Below, piece after piece: positions 22,326-35,161 of a stretch of 64,000 nt of DNA; the stretch's first letter is position 1; the number at the start of each line of letters is the position of its first letter. The stretch spans positions 2,668,501-2,732,500 of the forward strand of contig NC_056764.1 of assembly GCF_018687715.1 (NCBI RefSeq), in the 5' to 3' direction. This DNA comes from Carya illinoinensis. Taxonomy: Eukaryota > Streptophyta > Magnoliopsida > Fagales > Juglandaceae. Below the pieces are notes generated by a model. It did not search any database. It saw nothing but the letters and a program-made list of their open reading frames with translations, and was not told where the DNA came from. A program made the translations under genes and the position numbers.

Positions 22326-23793
22326 CTCCCCCTCCTCTCTTATGTCTTGGTTTCTTTGATGTATCTCATTTTTTATGGCTGCCTCGGTTTCCCCTATATG
22401 CATAATGATTGACATAAGGCTGAGTTTGTTATGCCTGAATTTAGAATGGTAATTATTAATTCTTGAGAACCGTAAAATTTTTGTTTCTCACTTGATAATA
22501 TATCAAAGAATCATTTCACGAAGAAATCCAAATTTCCCATAGAATGCAGCAATTTTGAATTTTTTTTACCTTTTAGGTATAAAACTTCTATTGGTTTGTA
22601 AATTAATCTTTCTGTGGAAAATATTAGTGTGACACTTGAATTCAATTTTGCACTAAGAAAGTAACTATAAATAGCAAATTTCAGAAGAAAAATATTTATC
22701 ACCCATTCAAAGATAAATGTAGGTTACTTTCGCACCAAGAAATCATCAATAGTAGTAAAAAAAAGTAATTCAATAACTACCTATAAAAAGAAAAAACTAG
22801 TAATTCTATAACTACCAAATGCAGAAGTTGGTAGAACACAGTGATGGCAATATGTAATCATCAAAACTATGTTCAGAAGTTGAATGCATTTCTTTTCCAC
22901 GTATCAACATCTGATACGTGGAAAAGTAAGTTTTTTTTGTAAATTTTTAAAGTACATTTAACATTCTCCATAGCAAAAAGTTTCAAGATTTCATATGCTG
23001 CTAGTTGTTGGTACAATTAGTTCTTCCCAGGGACGTACGTACCTGGGGAAAGTAAAATTGTTTTACCCACGGGTAGGCCAGTGAATAATTACGGGCATTG
23101 ATTCAGGTTGGATCTTCCCCACCACCCGCATCCAAATTATTGTACGAACAAGAATGTCGAGTACTAATCAATTCATGACGTGGATGGTTGTCGTTTGAGA
23201 TTAATAATAACGTTGGTTGTTGCCTTGAGTAGATGAGTATTGAAGATGAAGTTGTAACATTTGTAAATACTATAAGGAAAGTAGAAACTGCATTATCTCA
23301 TTCTTATGCCACTCTGTTGATGCTCATGAATGTTGGGATGTTTTTGAATTTTTCTCCTTTTCTGTGATGTTAATGAGTACCCAACGTTGTCACACTGGCA
23401 AAGTATGATGATGATATAGGATGATAATACAGCTGCTAGTATTTTCATTGCATTATTATACACGTGAGAAGTTGGTAATTATATGCAGACATGAGAATTA
23501 ATGAGGAAGCTGCCATTTTAAGATGTTGCCTATTATTAAAAGGACCCAACAACTTTGATCCCCTTTAAAGAAATTGGGTTTTAATGGTAGTAAATATGAT
23601 AAATAGCCACTGAATGGTGGACATCAGGGTAGTTTGATTCTGTCTGTCACTAACTCCTGCTCAAGGAGTTAGCATAAAGTGGACAATCCTCCCTCCATAT
23701 TCTATAGTTTGTTGCTGTTGAATAAGAAACAGCTGCATCTTATCGGTTCTAATTGCCAACCATTTTACACACAAAGATGACATGCATTCTTCA

Positions 23794-23839
23794 ATATAAA
23801 ATCAACACCCCATCAAAAAAAAATATATAAAATCAACAC
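23794..23839 (+). mobile_element. 16-nt poly(A) micro-insertion with 15-bp target-site duplication
   Basis: ATATAAAATCAACAC is present at 23794-23808 and 23825-23839. Only CCCATC, nine A and a T lie between. It has the same layout as the scar at 21949, but the end is CCCATC rather than CTTATC, so it may come from another element. Confidence 0.7.
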
Positions 23840-24168
23840 AATCATCTCAGAACAATAAATTATAAAGCTTCCTTTTTAATTGTCCCCAAGAGTCTATCTC
23901 ATTGTACCATTCAAGTCATCCTACTTTACGCTAAAAAAAACAGAAAAAAGTAAAAGTAAAAGAGAACTCATCCTAGTTGACGTTCATGAATGATCACAAA
24001 AGTTCTTTATCTTTGTCCCCCTTTTGCAACCTTTTTCTCTATCTAGACTTGACATAAGAAAAACAGATATGCCCAGACTTGACTTAATAAAATTCTGTCC
24101 TCATGATTCTCCCCACTTCCTCCAAACGATCACAATGCCCTTGAATCGACTACTTGGCCTTACCGCAA

Positions 24169-26476
24169 TCATGATCGTGATGCAGGCACATCGGACGGCC
24201 GATTATGGATGGGCAATGGTGCCCACGGGTAAATGGGTACGGGCCGTTGGACATGGGGAGCAACTCGGTGGCGGTTCTGGCCAGCTGGGGCAGCGACGGT
24301 GGAGGAGGAAGGGGGAGTGGAGGAGGAGGAGGACACAGCCACACGCTCACATGAAGGGCACATGGTGAGTGTTGTGGGAGGGTTCATGTGCATGTAAAGC
24401 TGTGGAGAGAGTTTCAGCGCTCTAAGCTCCTGAACCTCCTTCTGCAGCCTCCTGTTCTCCTCCGTCAAATTCTCACAACACCTCTTCATGTATTCGCAAT
24501 CTACCTCAGTCTGCTTCAACTTAGTCCTGCATCAGTTCCACAAAAAGGAGGATTAATGATCAGTTCACCGAATTCTGCAATTACTGCAGGAGTTCTAGCA
24601 AACAAAAACTAGTTATCCTCTCTATTTCGAATTAAATGAATGGTATCTATTTAATGCAAAACGTGAATTATTTTGATTGATTTCCCTTATTACTATATAA
24701 CATGAAAGGATTAAATTATCTAATATCTTATCACATAAATGAATTCTGAAATGGTTAGATCCTCCTCCCTGGTTCTTCTGGGTTTCGACCTACCTATTAC
24801 CCGGTAGGATACACAGAGACCTAACGCACGTAAAAATACATATCCAAATCCACCATAAATATTGCTGTGGGAGTTGCATTTATTGCTACTGCCAACATTT
24901 GGAGAATGGCGAGACTACTAGTATTGAAAACAGCAAAGATCTTGACGTATCTCATTGAATGCTGATGACAAGTCTCGCATGAAAATTAATAAAGCAGGAG
25001 AGAGTACTCGGTACGTATGTTACAAAAAGGCATCCAAGCGAAAAGACCATTCCCATTGCTTTGTCATTTATTTAACATACCAAGAATACCCCTGACTCAG
25101 TATAGAAATATCTCACCTTGCCCTCCTGTTCTGAAACCACACCTCCACTTGTCTCGGGCTCAGATTCAGATGCTTTGCCAAAGCCAGCTTTTGCTTCTGA
25201 AACCACGTTCCCACAACAAAGCCACAACGTTCAGAATTCACCCTCATTTCGCCGAGAAAATAACCAAATTGACATCCTAGATTCCTATCACTCATAAACC
25301 ACCCACAAAAAAAGGGTAAATCACTTACTGGATTGAGAGTATTGTGCTCCTTGAAGGTCTCCTCCAGCACTAACGACTGCTCCTTTGATAGCCTCAACTT
25401 CTTCCTGGACGTGTCGCAGCCACTGCCGTCTTCCTCGTCGCTCCCGCGAGAGCATGAAGCCCTCTCGGCCTCGTTTTCTTCTCCGTTTGGCTCCGATCTC
25501 TCGCTCCTCTTCCCGCTTATGCTCGACACTGTGCTGTTCGGCGAAGAAACTCCATTTTCATCCTCACAGTCCACCATCGATGGCAACCGGTTCACGTCCA
25601 CTCCTCCCAAGAACGACCTCGTATCTGGGTTTCTGTCTGTAAACGAGTTTCTATGTGAGTTTTGAAGTAAATCTTCCCGATAAAAGTTTACGTCAACGAC
25701 TTTCTATACGAGAAGACATTGCCATGAAAATGGCATTTCTGTAATTGAAGACATTATAATGGCTATTTTGTAAAGCTCAGTTAAAAGTTGTAGGTCTGGA
25801 TATAAATCAAATCTTTAAGGTTGTTGAACCAATACTTCTGTCTTGATTCTATCTTGCATATGCAAAAACCGTAATGAATATGTAGAAGTACTAGAACATG
25901 ATTTTCCACATCCCCATATAAAAACAAAGGCTAAAGATGAAATGGATATGTAGAACATGAATAGAATGGCTAAGATAACAGATCTGAGGCTGAAATCTTA
26001 AACCTTTTCGGGATAAACAATCTCATCTACCAAATAAAGACGGCCAAAACCCCGGAACATGAAGATAAAGAGGATCAAAAGGGAATAGGAAAAGGAAAAA
26101 TGCGAACTCATTGAGAAAAAAATCGCAGCATACTAATATAGAAAAATATTAGAGAAGATAAAGGCAAGTCCGATATTTCAAAACCAACCTTGAAATCCTT
26201 TAGATTCTTAGCCTTAAAAGATAAGATATGAACCAAACAGAGACGGAAAAAAAAAGAGTAAAATATTTAAAGTTTACCAGGTAACTGAAACATCTCATTC
26301 CATGGACCCTTCTGAGTATGGTTTTGCACCAACTGTGAAGGCTTGTGTATGGGATTATTTTCCACAAAACCCTGATTCCCAGTACCACAACCCAAGCTCA
26401 AACTCAAACCCAACCCCAACCCCAATCCCAACCCCAAACCATCATCTTTCTTACCCATTTTCTCTCTTTCTCCCAT
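24169..26476 (-). CDS. HD-Zip class II transcription factor (HAT3/ATHB2 group)
   Basis: Four exons, right to left: 26278-26476, 25329-25672, 25117-25196 and 24169-24526. They total 981 nt, that is 326 residues plus stop, with matching phases; the second acceptor is the least certain. The N-terminus has a GLGLGL run leading into LSLSLG, an EAR-type LxLxL repression motif. The middle has [11 protein letters not shown] and KRSER. The homeodomain begins [11 protein letters not shown] and continues through WFQNRRAR; a leucine zipper follows ([21 protein letters not shown]). The class II redox motif CPSCE and a WAP-containing tail finish the protein. These factors bind CAATNATTG-like sites and mostly repress; the group acts in shade avoidance, auxin response and leaf polarity. 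Start choice: ATG at 26476 or the in-frame ATG at 26458. The gene looks intact. Confidence 0.93.
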
Positions 26477-26714
26477 ACAGAAACCTGCAGACTCTCTCTC
26501 TCTCTCTCAAAACCCACCAAGCTTCTTTCTTTTCTCCATCAGATATCTGAAGTCTACGTTCTGATTCTCAGCGTTTGGATTCTGAGAAAGCAAAACGGAA
26601 AATAAGGGTAGGAAAATGACCGAAATTTTGGCAGGTGTGGTGTCACAAGCCAAAGTTCTTTTTTTTTTTTTTTTTTTTTTTTTCTGCAGTGGCAGTAGGA
26701 AAGGATGGATGGGA

Positions 26715-26724
26715 CTATATATAG
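26715..26724 (-). promoter_or_regulatory. Candidate TATA box of the HD-Zip II gene
   Basis: The palindrome CTATATATAG lies about 240 bp upstream of the HD-Zip start. It is followed towards the gene by a T-run (A-run on the coding strand) and a CT/GA-rich leader at 26490-26510. Spacing and composition fit a plant core promoter; the transcription start is not known. Confidence 0.4.
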
Positions 26725-27517
26725 ATAGATGGAGAGACACAGACACCCACATACTCAAAGGGTATAGATTTAATGATGACTTGTGTCAGATAGGCTATTG
26801 GCTCAATGATGATATAATTGGCTTTGCTATTAGCCTTAGCTTGCTGGCTTTGACACAATCCCAATCAGATCCTTTTTAACCATGGTTAACTCTATATTTA
26901 ACCCTAGTTAAAAATAGAAGACACGAGAGAGAGAGAGTGTTTTTGTGTGTGCCAATATGTCTTTGTCTGAGCTTTATTACCCATCTGTTGGAAAGCGGCT
27001 TTCTCGCTCGTTGAACGTTGACCACGAAGACCAAATGGGGGATTAGGATTTTGCCCCTCACGCGCGTAGCGTAAGATCACGCGCATGATATCATGATCTC
27101 ATTATTATGATGATGGGGTGGGGGGAGATTCATGTGCCATCATTTTTTATGTGGGACCCTGTACATGTATGATGGGACCGATGACATGGCCCTTTGACCA
27201 GCACGCCAGCATCGAATCAACGAAGCAACCCGAGTATTGTCATTGAAAAGTGGACTCCAGAGACCGTCGTCGGCGCGTGTTTGGAGATTGCGGGAGGAAA
27301 TTACGTTTAGAAGAAAAGTATACGCAGTTTGGGCCAATCGGAGGTATTGATGTGTTGGGGGGTTACCTGTAAACAGGGAACATGCAAATGCAACCTGCGT
27401 GCGTTTGAAGACTTCAATGCTCCATTGATACCCCCCACCTCCACATTTAATTTGCTCTGTTTTTCTAGATGTGAAATAATTACTCAAATATTAAATATCA
27501 ACTTTTGTGGGTTAATT

Positions 27518-27929
27518 AAATGAAATTTTATATATAATACAACCATCTTCTTGATAGTTTATTAAATAAAATATAACATTTTTATTATTATTAAATAATT
27601 ATTTATTATATTTTTTTTTATTAAATAATAATAAATACATCACATTATATATAGTAAGATGTCAATAAGATGATTATGTAATGTATAGCATTACTCTTAA
27701 TTAAATGTCATTATTATAACTTTCTTTCAATCTCATTAAAATAAAAAAAGAGTAATTTTATATACTGTATTTTTTTCTTATTTTTATTTTATTAAATAAG
27801 ATATAATATTTTTATTTTTATTAAAGAATAATAAAATATATAATAAATAATTATTTAATAATAATAAATATGTCACATCTTACTAAATAAAATGACAAAA
27901 AATATTATAGTATATAAAATTTTCTTAAA
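27518..27929. repeat. Two adjacent AT-rich MITE copies of one family
   Basis: Element 1 is about 27518-27697: left end TATATATAATACAACCATCTT, right end in reverse ATTACATAATCATCTTATTGA. Element 2 is about 27748-27929: left AGTAATTTTATATACTGTA, right in reverse AAAATTTTATATACTATA. Both share interiors of TATTAAATAAnATATAA and AATAATAAATANNTCACAT. The terminal inverted repeats and near-identical cores mark them as non-autonomous DNA transposons. Confidence 0.55.
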
Positions 27930-28687
27930 AAGAATATAGGGCTGTTGAGAGTATTTATATTTATATAATAATATGTGCTAATGTATCAGTTGTTAAGAAT
28001 TTTAAATTTTAAAATAAAATTGATACAGAATTTTTTTTTTTTTTAAAAAGAGTCCTACGCTCTCTCCTTTATCTATTCTCTAGAGAAATAATAAATGAGC
28101 TTCTTATTTGAACTTTTCGAGTGGTTGCATTTTCCAACAATCTCTACCCCCATTTATTAGAACCACAAACCACAACAATCTCGTCCTTATTTGGACTGAA
28201 AAAATTAACATGGGTAAGATCAATTAATTCATCAGACCCACGTCTCTCTCTACTTGCCTTTATAAGTTGTAGAATGTGTTGCAATTATGTTTATGGTACA
28301 AATAGATAATTTACATTATATTATAGTAGAGGTCTTAAATTTAAATCTTTACTATATATTTTATTATATTTAATTAAATATTTTATATATTTGACATATT
28401 CATTTATGCGAATGTTATCCAGACGTGAGGAGAATATAGTATTAAGATATAAATTAATAATAAAATCTATCTCTTTCCATCATAGATTTTTAAAACAAAT
28501 GATAATTTCACGTGTACAACCATTTTTATTTTTTTAAATGGTAATTTCACAAGTGGTGATTCCATCGAACTTATTGAAGAATATAAACAAAAATGAGATT
28601 TTTCGATATATAACCGTCTAGAATAATAACATATGGCCGAGATATATAGGATGGCCGAGATATATAGGCATGTGGTCGATTTAAGGA

Positions 28688-29345
28688 AGTTTCAGGAAGA
28701 GAAAATCTTTAAACCAGTGTCTCCTATAATGTATAGTTATCGGAAACCAATGGTGAGCTGACACGTAGGCGATAGAACTTGAAGGAATCAAGCTGCACTG
28801 CAGGGGATCATTCTGTTTTGCCCCAATTGGTTTCAGCTCTTCTCTCACCCGTACCCTATCTCTTCTGTGCAACTCGGTCTCTCTCATTCGAGTATTCCAG
28901 CCCCCAATCAATTTCGAGTTTCAACAACCCCAATATGTTTTGCCCCGATCTATTGAGTGAGTGAGGGTCAGGGTTTTATGGAGGGGTCGGGTTTTATGGA
29001 GGACTCGGTCGATCTAGGGTTTCGGTTTCTAGGATCATCGATAAAGAGGAGGGGGAGACGGCGTGTGGTTGGGTTTCGGCTTGCAGGAGAGGGAGGAGGA
29101 GACGACGAAGGAGAGAGAGCATAGTTCGACGAATGAGAGAAATGCAAAGCGAATTCGAGCAAGAGAGAGAGCAGAGTTCGGCGAAGAAGATAAGGGGGCT
29201 TCAATTCGATGATGAAGAGTTGATCCCCTATTATGTGGCCAGTACCAATTTTTTATGTGCCCGTTACGTGTCAGCTCACAATTGGTTTTCGATAAACACA
29301 AGTTATAGGTGCCACCGGCCCGAAGCGCCTCTCTTTCAGGAAACA
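28688..29345. mobile_element. Non-autonomous TIR transposon (about 0.66 kb, long inverted repeats)
   Basis: About 80 bp at the left end recurs in reverse at the right end. Matching blocks are GTTTC near the tip, ACCTATAA versus CTCCTATAA, TTATCG(G/A)AAACCAATTG-like, and the well-conserved GTGAGCTGACACGTA. The interior is GC-richer than its surroundings, CT/GA-rich, and resembles a plant gene 5' region (several AGGGTTT boxes, CGATCTAGGG). Long TIRs with a gene-like interior suggest a MULE or Pack-MULE. No exact 9-bp target duplication was seen. Confidence 0.55.
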
Positions 29346-30045
29346 CTTGAATGATAAATAGTTAGAGACACAACAAACAATAAGACAAGAGATAGATATC
29401 CTTTGTTAATCGGATAATTTATCTGAATCAATTTCAAACTCAAATATTAGGTTATGTTTACTATCAAATTTATCTCAATCAATTTCAAATTAATTATTGA
29501 TAAATTTACAATTTTGTAACTTTTCATTAAAAAAATTAAATCATTTTAACTTATTTCATACATTCAAATATATTTTAATAAGATTTATAAAATATTATTA
29601 TTTAAATATCAATTCAGATAATTTAAAATTACCTCAGCACACAACTATAGTCTAAATGATAATGCATTATCAAATCAATTGTCCTCCAAAAAAAAAAAAA
29701 ATTACCCCAATATATATTATATAAGAGTATAGCTGAATGCTTTACAAAATCAATATGACATAATTTAATTTTTAATTTTTAAATTTATATTTGAAATTAA
29801 ATTATATCATATAAACAATGCATGACGTAAATATGTTTAAATATAATTATTCGTGTTATAATCGTATAGTATTTATTTATTTTTAATCGTTAGAAAAAAT
29901 AAAAGCCTAACCAGAAAATAAAAAGTGCATAAATATTATAGTTATGATCCTGTTATAGTTATAGATGGGGTTATTTATTTATTTTTCTTTTTATTTTGTT
30001 ATATATATTTTTTAAATCATAAGATTATTTACAAACATTTCATTA

Positions 30046-30255
30046 ATGGAGAGTGCTATGGCCACCGCTGAGAGTTTCCCGTTAGGTTAATTTTTTTTTT
30101 TAATTTTTGTATTTTTTTTCATAATATTTTTTAATGTTTTTAAATATTTAAAAAAATATAAAAAAATTATAATAATATTAAAAAAAATTTACTTAATTAT
30201 TAAAAATAAAATAAAATTTGAAAGCGATAACTCCTAGCGAGATCCAGAGGGGAAT
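30046..30255. repeat. AT-rich dispersed element, shared core with 18.4 and 58.1 kb
   Basis: The core TTTTTAATGTTTTTAAATAT followed by AAAAAATTATAATAATATTA recurs almost unchanged at about 58170-58250 and in degraded form at about 18400-18490. Each copy is bounded by gene-like GC-richer ends (TGGCCACCGCTGAGAG here). Non-autonomous element class unknown. Confidence 0.5.
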
Positions 30256-30897
30256 GTAGTATTTTACTTGATTAATTATAAATCGGTGGCTGCCGAACTT
30301 TTACCCGTGGAGAAGCATTATGCTTATAGTTATTATGGTTGAGAAAAAGTTGTGACAAGACGAAACGAATAGGCCGGCAGTGTGACAGAGACAGAGAGAG
30401 GAGTTTCATCTCCACCCACCCACCCACCAAACCAGATCTTTAATAAAATCTGGTAGCGTGATTTTCACGTGGTTGCCTCTCCACCCCTCCGAACTTTTGG
30501 ACCAAAAATAAAAGTCCCACCACGTAATCATTGATTCATTCCCTCTTTTCCAACGCGCGCGTATTATATATTGGAACATATTGGAAAACAAATATTTTTA
30601 AATAAATATGTAATTTTTTTATTTTTAAAATATATATAAATAATTTTAAAAAATAGTGAAAAAATTAAAATTTAAGTGATCGATAAAAATTACGTGTAAA
30701 AATGAACATCCTTATATATTATATCTAATACATTCTTATTTCATTCCTTCAATTTCTGATAATTCAATTTCTGATAAATGATATCTTGAATAGTAAGCGT
30801 TTGAAATCTCTTTTAAAATATATGTATATATAATTTATATAAAAAATTACTTTTTTAATAACAAATTTTATTTTTTAAAATAATATTAGCTGACTCT

Positions 30898-31112
30898 TAG
30901 GATAGATTTGGTGAATGAGATAAAAATTTTGAATTGAGATAAAAGTTTAAAATATTATTTTTGAGTATTATTATTATTTTAAAATTTGAAAAAATTAAAT
31001 TATTTATTATATTTTGTGTGAAAATTTGAAAAAGTTATAATGATGAGATGAGAATTTTGAATTGAAACAATGATTTTAAGTTGAGATGAATCTTCTATAA
31101 ACCTGCCCTTAA
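30898..31112. repeat. MITE with CTCATCTCA-type terminal repeats
   Basis: The left end reads TAGATTTGGTGAATGAGATA and the right end, reversed, reads GGCAGGTTTATAGAAGATTC then ATCTCAACTT. Both lead into AATTnAAAATTnnnATCTCAT sequence. It belongs with the element at 36628-36943. Confidence 0.5.
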
Positions 31113-32632
31113 TCTCCACACCTTATTGCTAATTAATGACACTGATTAATATATTCAAACCCCTATTTGATAGTAGGTTCATAGTATTTATTAGTACTAT
31201 ATATTTAAAAATTTTTACACTACATATTATTTACATGGCATAATTTAATTTGTAATATTCAAATTTTAAAGACAATACTTTAGTCATAAAGTGATTTTAC
31301 AAAAATAAATCTATAAAATGATGTTATTTGATATAGTATGTTAAATTGTAAAGTTATTTTTATTATAAATAAATCTAATGGATCATGAGGTTACATCATT
31401 TTATGAGTTTACGTCTGTATCTCTAATTAAACTCTTTTATTTTAAAATTTATCTTTTAAATTAAATTATATCGAGATAATAATATTTGAGGCAAAGGGAT
31501 AATAAAATAGGCAAAAGAGGAATACAAGCAAAGCATAGAGAAGCAAACCCATCCAATTAAACTCTCTCGTTGTTGTACTATTACTATACCCCATGCAAAT
31601 TAGTGCATTATATAATGAGACCCACATGTCTCCCTTGTAATAATTTTTATAAGCTAGTCTTCAGTTCTTATGGAAGCCCCCAATCCAATCCTTTGTATCT
31701 AAAGATTATTTTTGAAAATCTAACCTAACAACGAACAATATTTTTAATCTTCTTTGCCCACCCTTTGAAAATCATTTTCTAAACACAAACAGATTCAAGA
31801 TAGAGACGCAATCTTTCATCCCAAATGGAAAGAGTGATAAGTTCTATTGCAAGAAATGAAGTAATTTCTCCATAAAATTGCATGTTTTCTTAAAAAAAAA
31901 AAAACATTAATAGAACAAATCTATTTGCGTGTCTATTTATTTACACACTTAATAAGCCGTTGACATGGCTTGGGTTCCATCAGTTATCTGTTATCATAAG
32001 AAATTATTAATATATATATATATATTTAATTATAATGAATTTTATAGTAAATAATATGTTTACACGTCGAATTATCCGTCACAAAATTTTAATTATTTAA
32101 GAATTATGTGTATACTAATTACTACATAATCATTTCTTACTTTTAAAATGATAAATTTTTAGGTTGTTTAACTTCTTTAAGAACTCTGTTATATGGATAT
32201 TATTTATGCACTCTACAAATATGATTAATTAAAATAGTAATTTTATATCAACAAATAATGCAGTAAATTACATTAATTGAATATGAATAAATCTACACAG
32301 CAGCCTCACACTTTTTCACACCATTAAAAAAAATGAATTTACTATTTTATCTTTTATTATTTTACACTGGTGTGTTAAGTGTGGGGCTACTGTATAAGAT
32401 TGCTCATTGAATATATAAGAAGTATATAAAAGTTTGGAATTGATTTTTATTATTACAATTTTTTTTATTGAAACCGAAACGGAATTTAATTGGAGTTTAA
32501 GTAGTAATTAGACGTAATGACGTTACAATTTATCGTCTACTGTTTGGTCCGAAAAAGACAGTCTCGATGTAGTTTGAAAGGAGTTTAATCGGGGTTTTTA
32601 ACACTTTTGTGGGGACCAGGGAGAGTAGGAGT

Positions 32633-32864
32633 CACGTGGGGAACATGCATGAGTTCACGTGCACCAGCATGTTATGCTCGGCCACGTGGAAGCACGTGGT
32701 CCCATGATTGCACTCGTGCGTGTCACATTGTCTCTGCTCGACCGACCACGCACTTCTCTACAATCATTGGATACTCTCTCTTACTTTCTGGGATTCCATG
32801 CCTAGCCTTCAAAGATTGAGCTTCCTACTCTCACGCGCATTCATTGGAGCTTGCACCACACGTG
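32633..32864. promoter_or_regulatory. Cluster of five CACGTG (G-box) motifs
   Basis: Exact CACGTG hexamers stand at 32633, 32656, 32683, 32693 and 32859, in a GC-richer island inside AT-rich spacer. Several have good G-box flanks (GCCACGTGG; GTCACGTGG). bHLH and bZIP factors bind such sites. No gene adjoins: the nearest starts are about 6 kb left and 9 kb right. An enhancer role is inference only. Confidence 0.45.
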
Positions 32865-35161
32865 CGTCACGCCTTTCAAATAAATTGGAAAATACCATCA
32901 TTGACACAATGATATCGGCAAACAAAGCAAATTCTTTTTTTTTTTTTTCAAAAACTATAAACTAATACACCATCGTATTTTTAATGTTTATAAATTCAGT
33001 TTTTAATAATTATATAAAAATAAAATTTTCAAAAAATCTATATATATACTATTCAAATTGATATATTCTTCATATTTAATGAGAATAATTTGATTATTTT
33101 AGGAATCAAAATACAATGATGATGGAAATTAAAACTTTTTTTTTAATAAAATTAAAAATTAAAAAATTTACTCATTAGGAGGTAACATTGAAAAAATAAG
33201 AATTATGCAACATATAAGTTAGTACGTTAGCACACCACTTATAGCAATGCCCATTATAAATTAAAAAAATCAAAACACCTATAATCTTTTAGCGTAATTA
33301 TTGTATAAATAACCCAATGGATGGATAAAAATTAAGATTTTTAAATATATTTTATGAGAGAGAGAGAGAGTATGAGATGCTAATTCAGAAACTAATTTAG
33401 GTATGAATTCTGCTACATATAGTTATTTTTTATTACATAATATGCTTAGTTAAAATAGTCATTTTATATTAAAAAAGTGACGTAACCAATTATATTAGTA
33501 TATTGTATAGAAAATATGTAAAAATGACTATATATATTATTTTTATTTAAGAATTATAGGAAAGAGTATGCCAGCCGCAAACAAAAAACACGAGTGTGTA
33601 AAACATACGCCAAGGGTAGCATGAAAAGTTAGCAAAAAGTATCCATCTTTTTCCCATACATCACGTACGCCTCAGATATATTTAGATATCCAGAGTTTTC
33701 TTTCATATACATGATATTGATATGATCTCAAGAGTCGAACCACAGGCACCAGATATAAAGCTAACTTTCACCCAGGCCGATCGAGTATCTCATGCAAAGC
33801 TTTTTGCTTTTTCCACAACACATGAGTACTCCAGGACAGCCGATTAAAGTGAAGTGGATATATATGGATCTTGGTGTCTCTGTTGTGTGCGAATACATGA
33901 TATTGCATGCATGGTTGTCATTAAAACGGGTGATACTGCTTTAAAGACATGTTAGTTTCAATGAGATTCTCTGGATATTTTTTGTTGTTTCTCGATTCGT
34001 ATTCCATATGCATCATTCATAATGTATATGGTGGCTGAACTGCATACATTCCTGTCATACATATGCACCATATCTTATGCATCTTTTGACATACGTTGCA
34101 TTATTTCAAATATTTTAAATAAATCTTATATTTTAGAGTCTCATTTTAATGTAATTTTTTGTTAGTCTCACATTGAAAAGACAATCAAAGTTTTAGTGGT
34201 TTTTAAATGAACGAGTTTCACGATATATTATAAGGGTAGACACGCAGTGATAATGTCACATAGTATGAAGCACTACATGCAGGCGCGTGATGCATTGATG
34301 CTTTAGACCCACTTGCGATGATTTATTTTAATTAAAAGAAGTGATGCATTTCTTGAGTTTTTGACAATTATTAAAAAGAAACATTGCATCTGTTGATGTT
34401 ATTTACATCCGTTTGTTCTAAAATTAGTATTCATAATTTGCAATCTACACACTATATAAACAATGTTGTATCCTAAGGACATAATTGTTAGATTCTCTTA
34501 TGTTGAACTCAATTTCTGAGTGGAAGGTAATATTTATCTAAGAGATAGATTTATAGTCGCCTCACTATTTGCAAATTTTGACTTCTGTTTACTATTATAT
34601 TTCTAACATCTTCTCCATATATAACAAAAAGTCTAAATTTTTTATACGAATAGAGTAATGCTACATATATTTATGGAGTGCACAAATGTCGTATAATTGT
34701 TTAAAAAAAAGTAAGATTCACTATTAAAAAATTAGTTTTTTTTTCTCATGTAAGTTCCATATTAACTAATTTTTTTAAAGAGATTATACGGTACTTGTGA
34801 CACTTTACAATTGCAAATTTAATTTCTCACATGAATATCTTGAATCATGGATCCGTGTTGTATGCATGCTTAGATTGATTTTTATCCTCGATCAATGATA
34901 TGCTTGAAGAGAGATAGACACAATATTAATAATTTATAGTGTTTAGAAATTATAAACTAGCTAGCAACATAAAAGGTCCATTTTTTTTTATTTAATTAGA
35001 AACATTCAGTCAGACTCAGAGGCCGATTAGAGAATATATATATATATATATATATTTTACGAGTTATAGACGTTATTTAATATTTGCACCATGCAAAGGC
35101 CACCGTGGCCATAATCTCATCTCTTGATTAGAGAGAGATCTCTTCCCCCGGCATGCACACG

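Larger units (their letters stand above)
21862..24168. other. Convergent spacer between ARPC5 and the HD-Zip gene
   Basis: It holds the 3' ends of both genes (ARPC5 from the left, HD-Zip from the right), a micro-insertion at 21949-22002, a tRNA-derived SINE at 22124-22325 and a second micro-insertion at 23794-23839. The rest is moderately AT-rich with no recognisable gene. At about 22.89-22.93 kb, TTCCACGTATCA is followed by its inverted partner TGATACGTGGAA, a small perfect hairpin. Confidence 0.6.

Noticed and set aside
24024..24368. 114-codon plus-strand frame
   Set aside because: It is antisense to HD-Zip exon 4; the minus strand carries the CPSCE and leucine-zipper motifs.
25333..25665. 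110-codon plus-strand frame
   Set aside because: It is antisense to HD-Zip exon 2.
32607..32965. Short open frames in the G-box island
   Set aside because: No homology, codon pattern or splice context; the higher GC explains the lack of stops.
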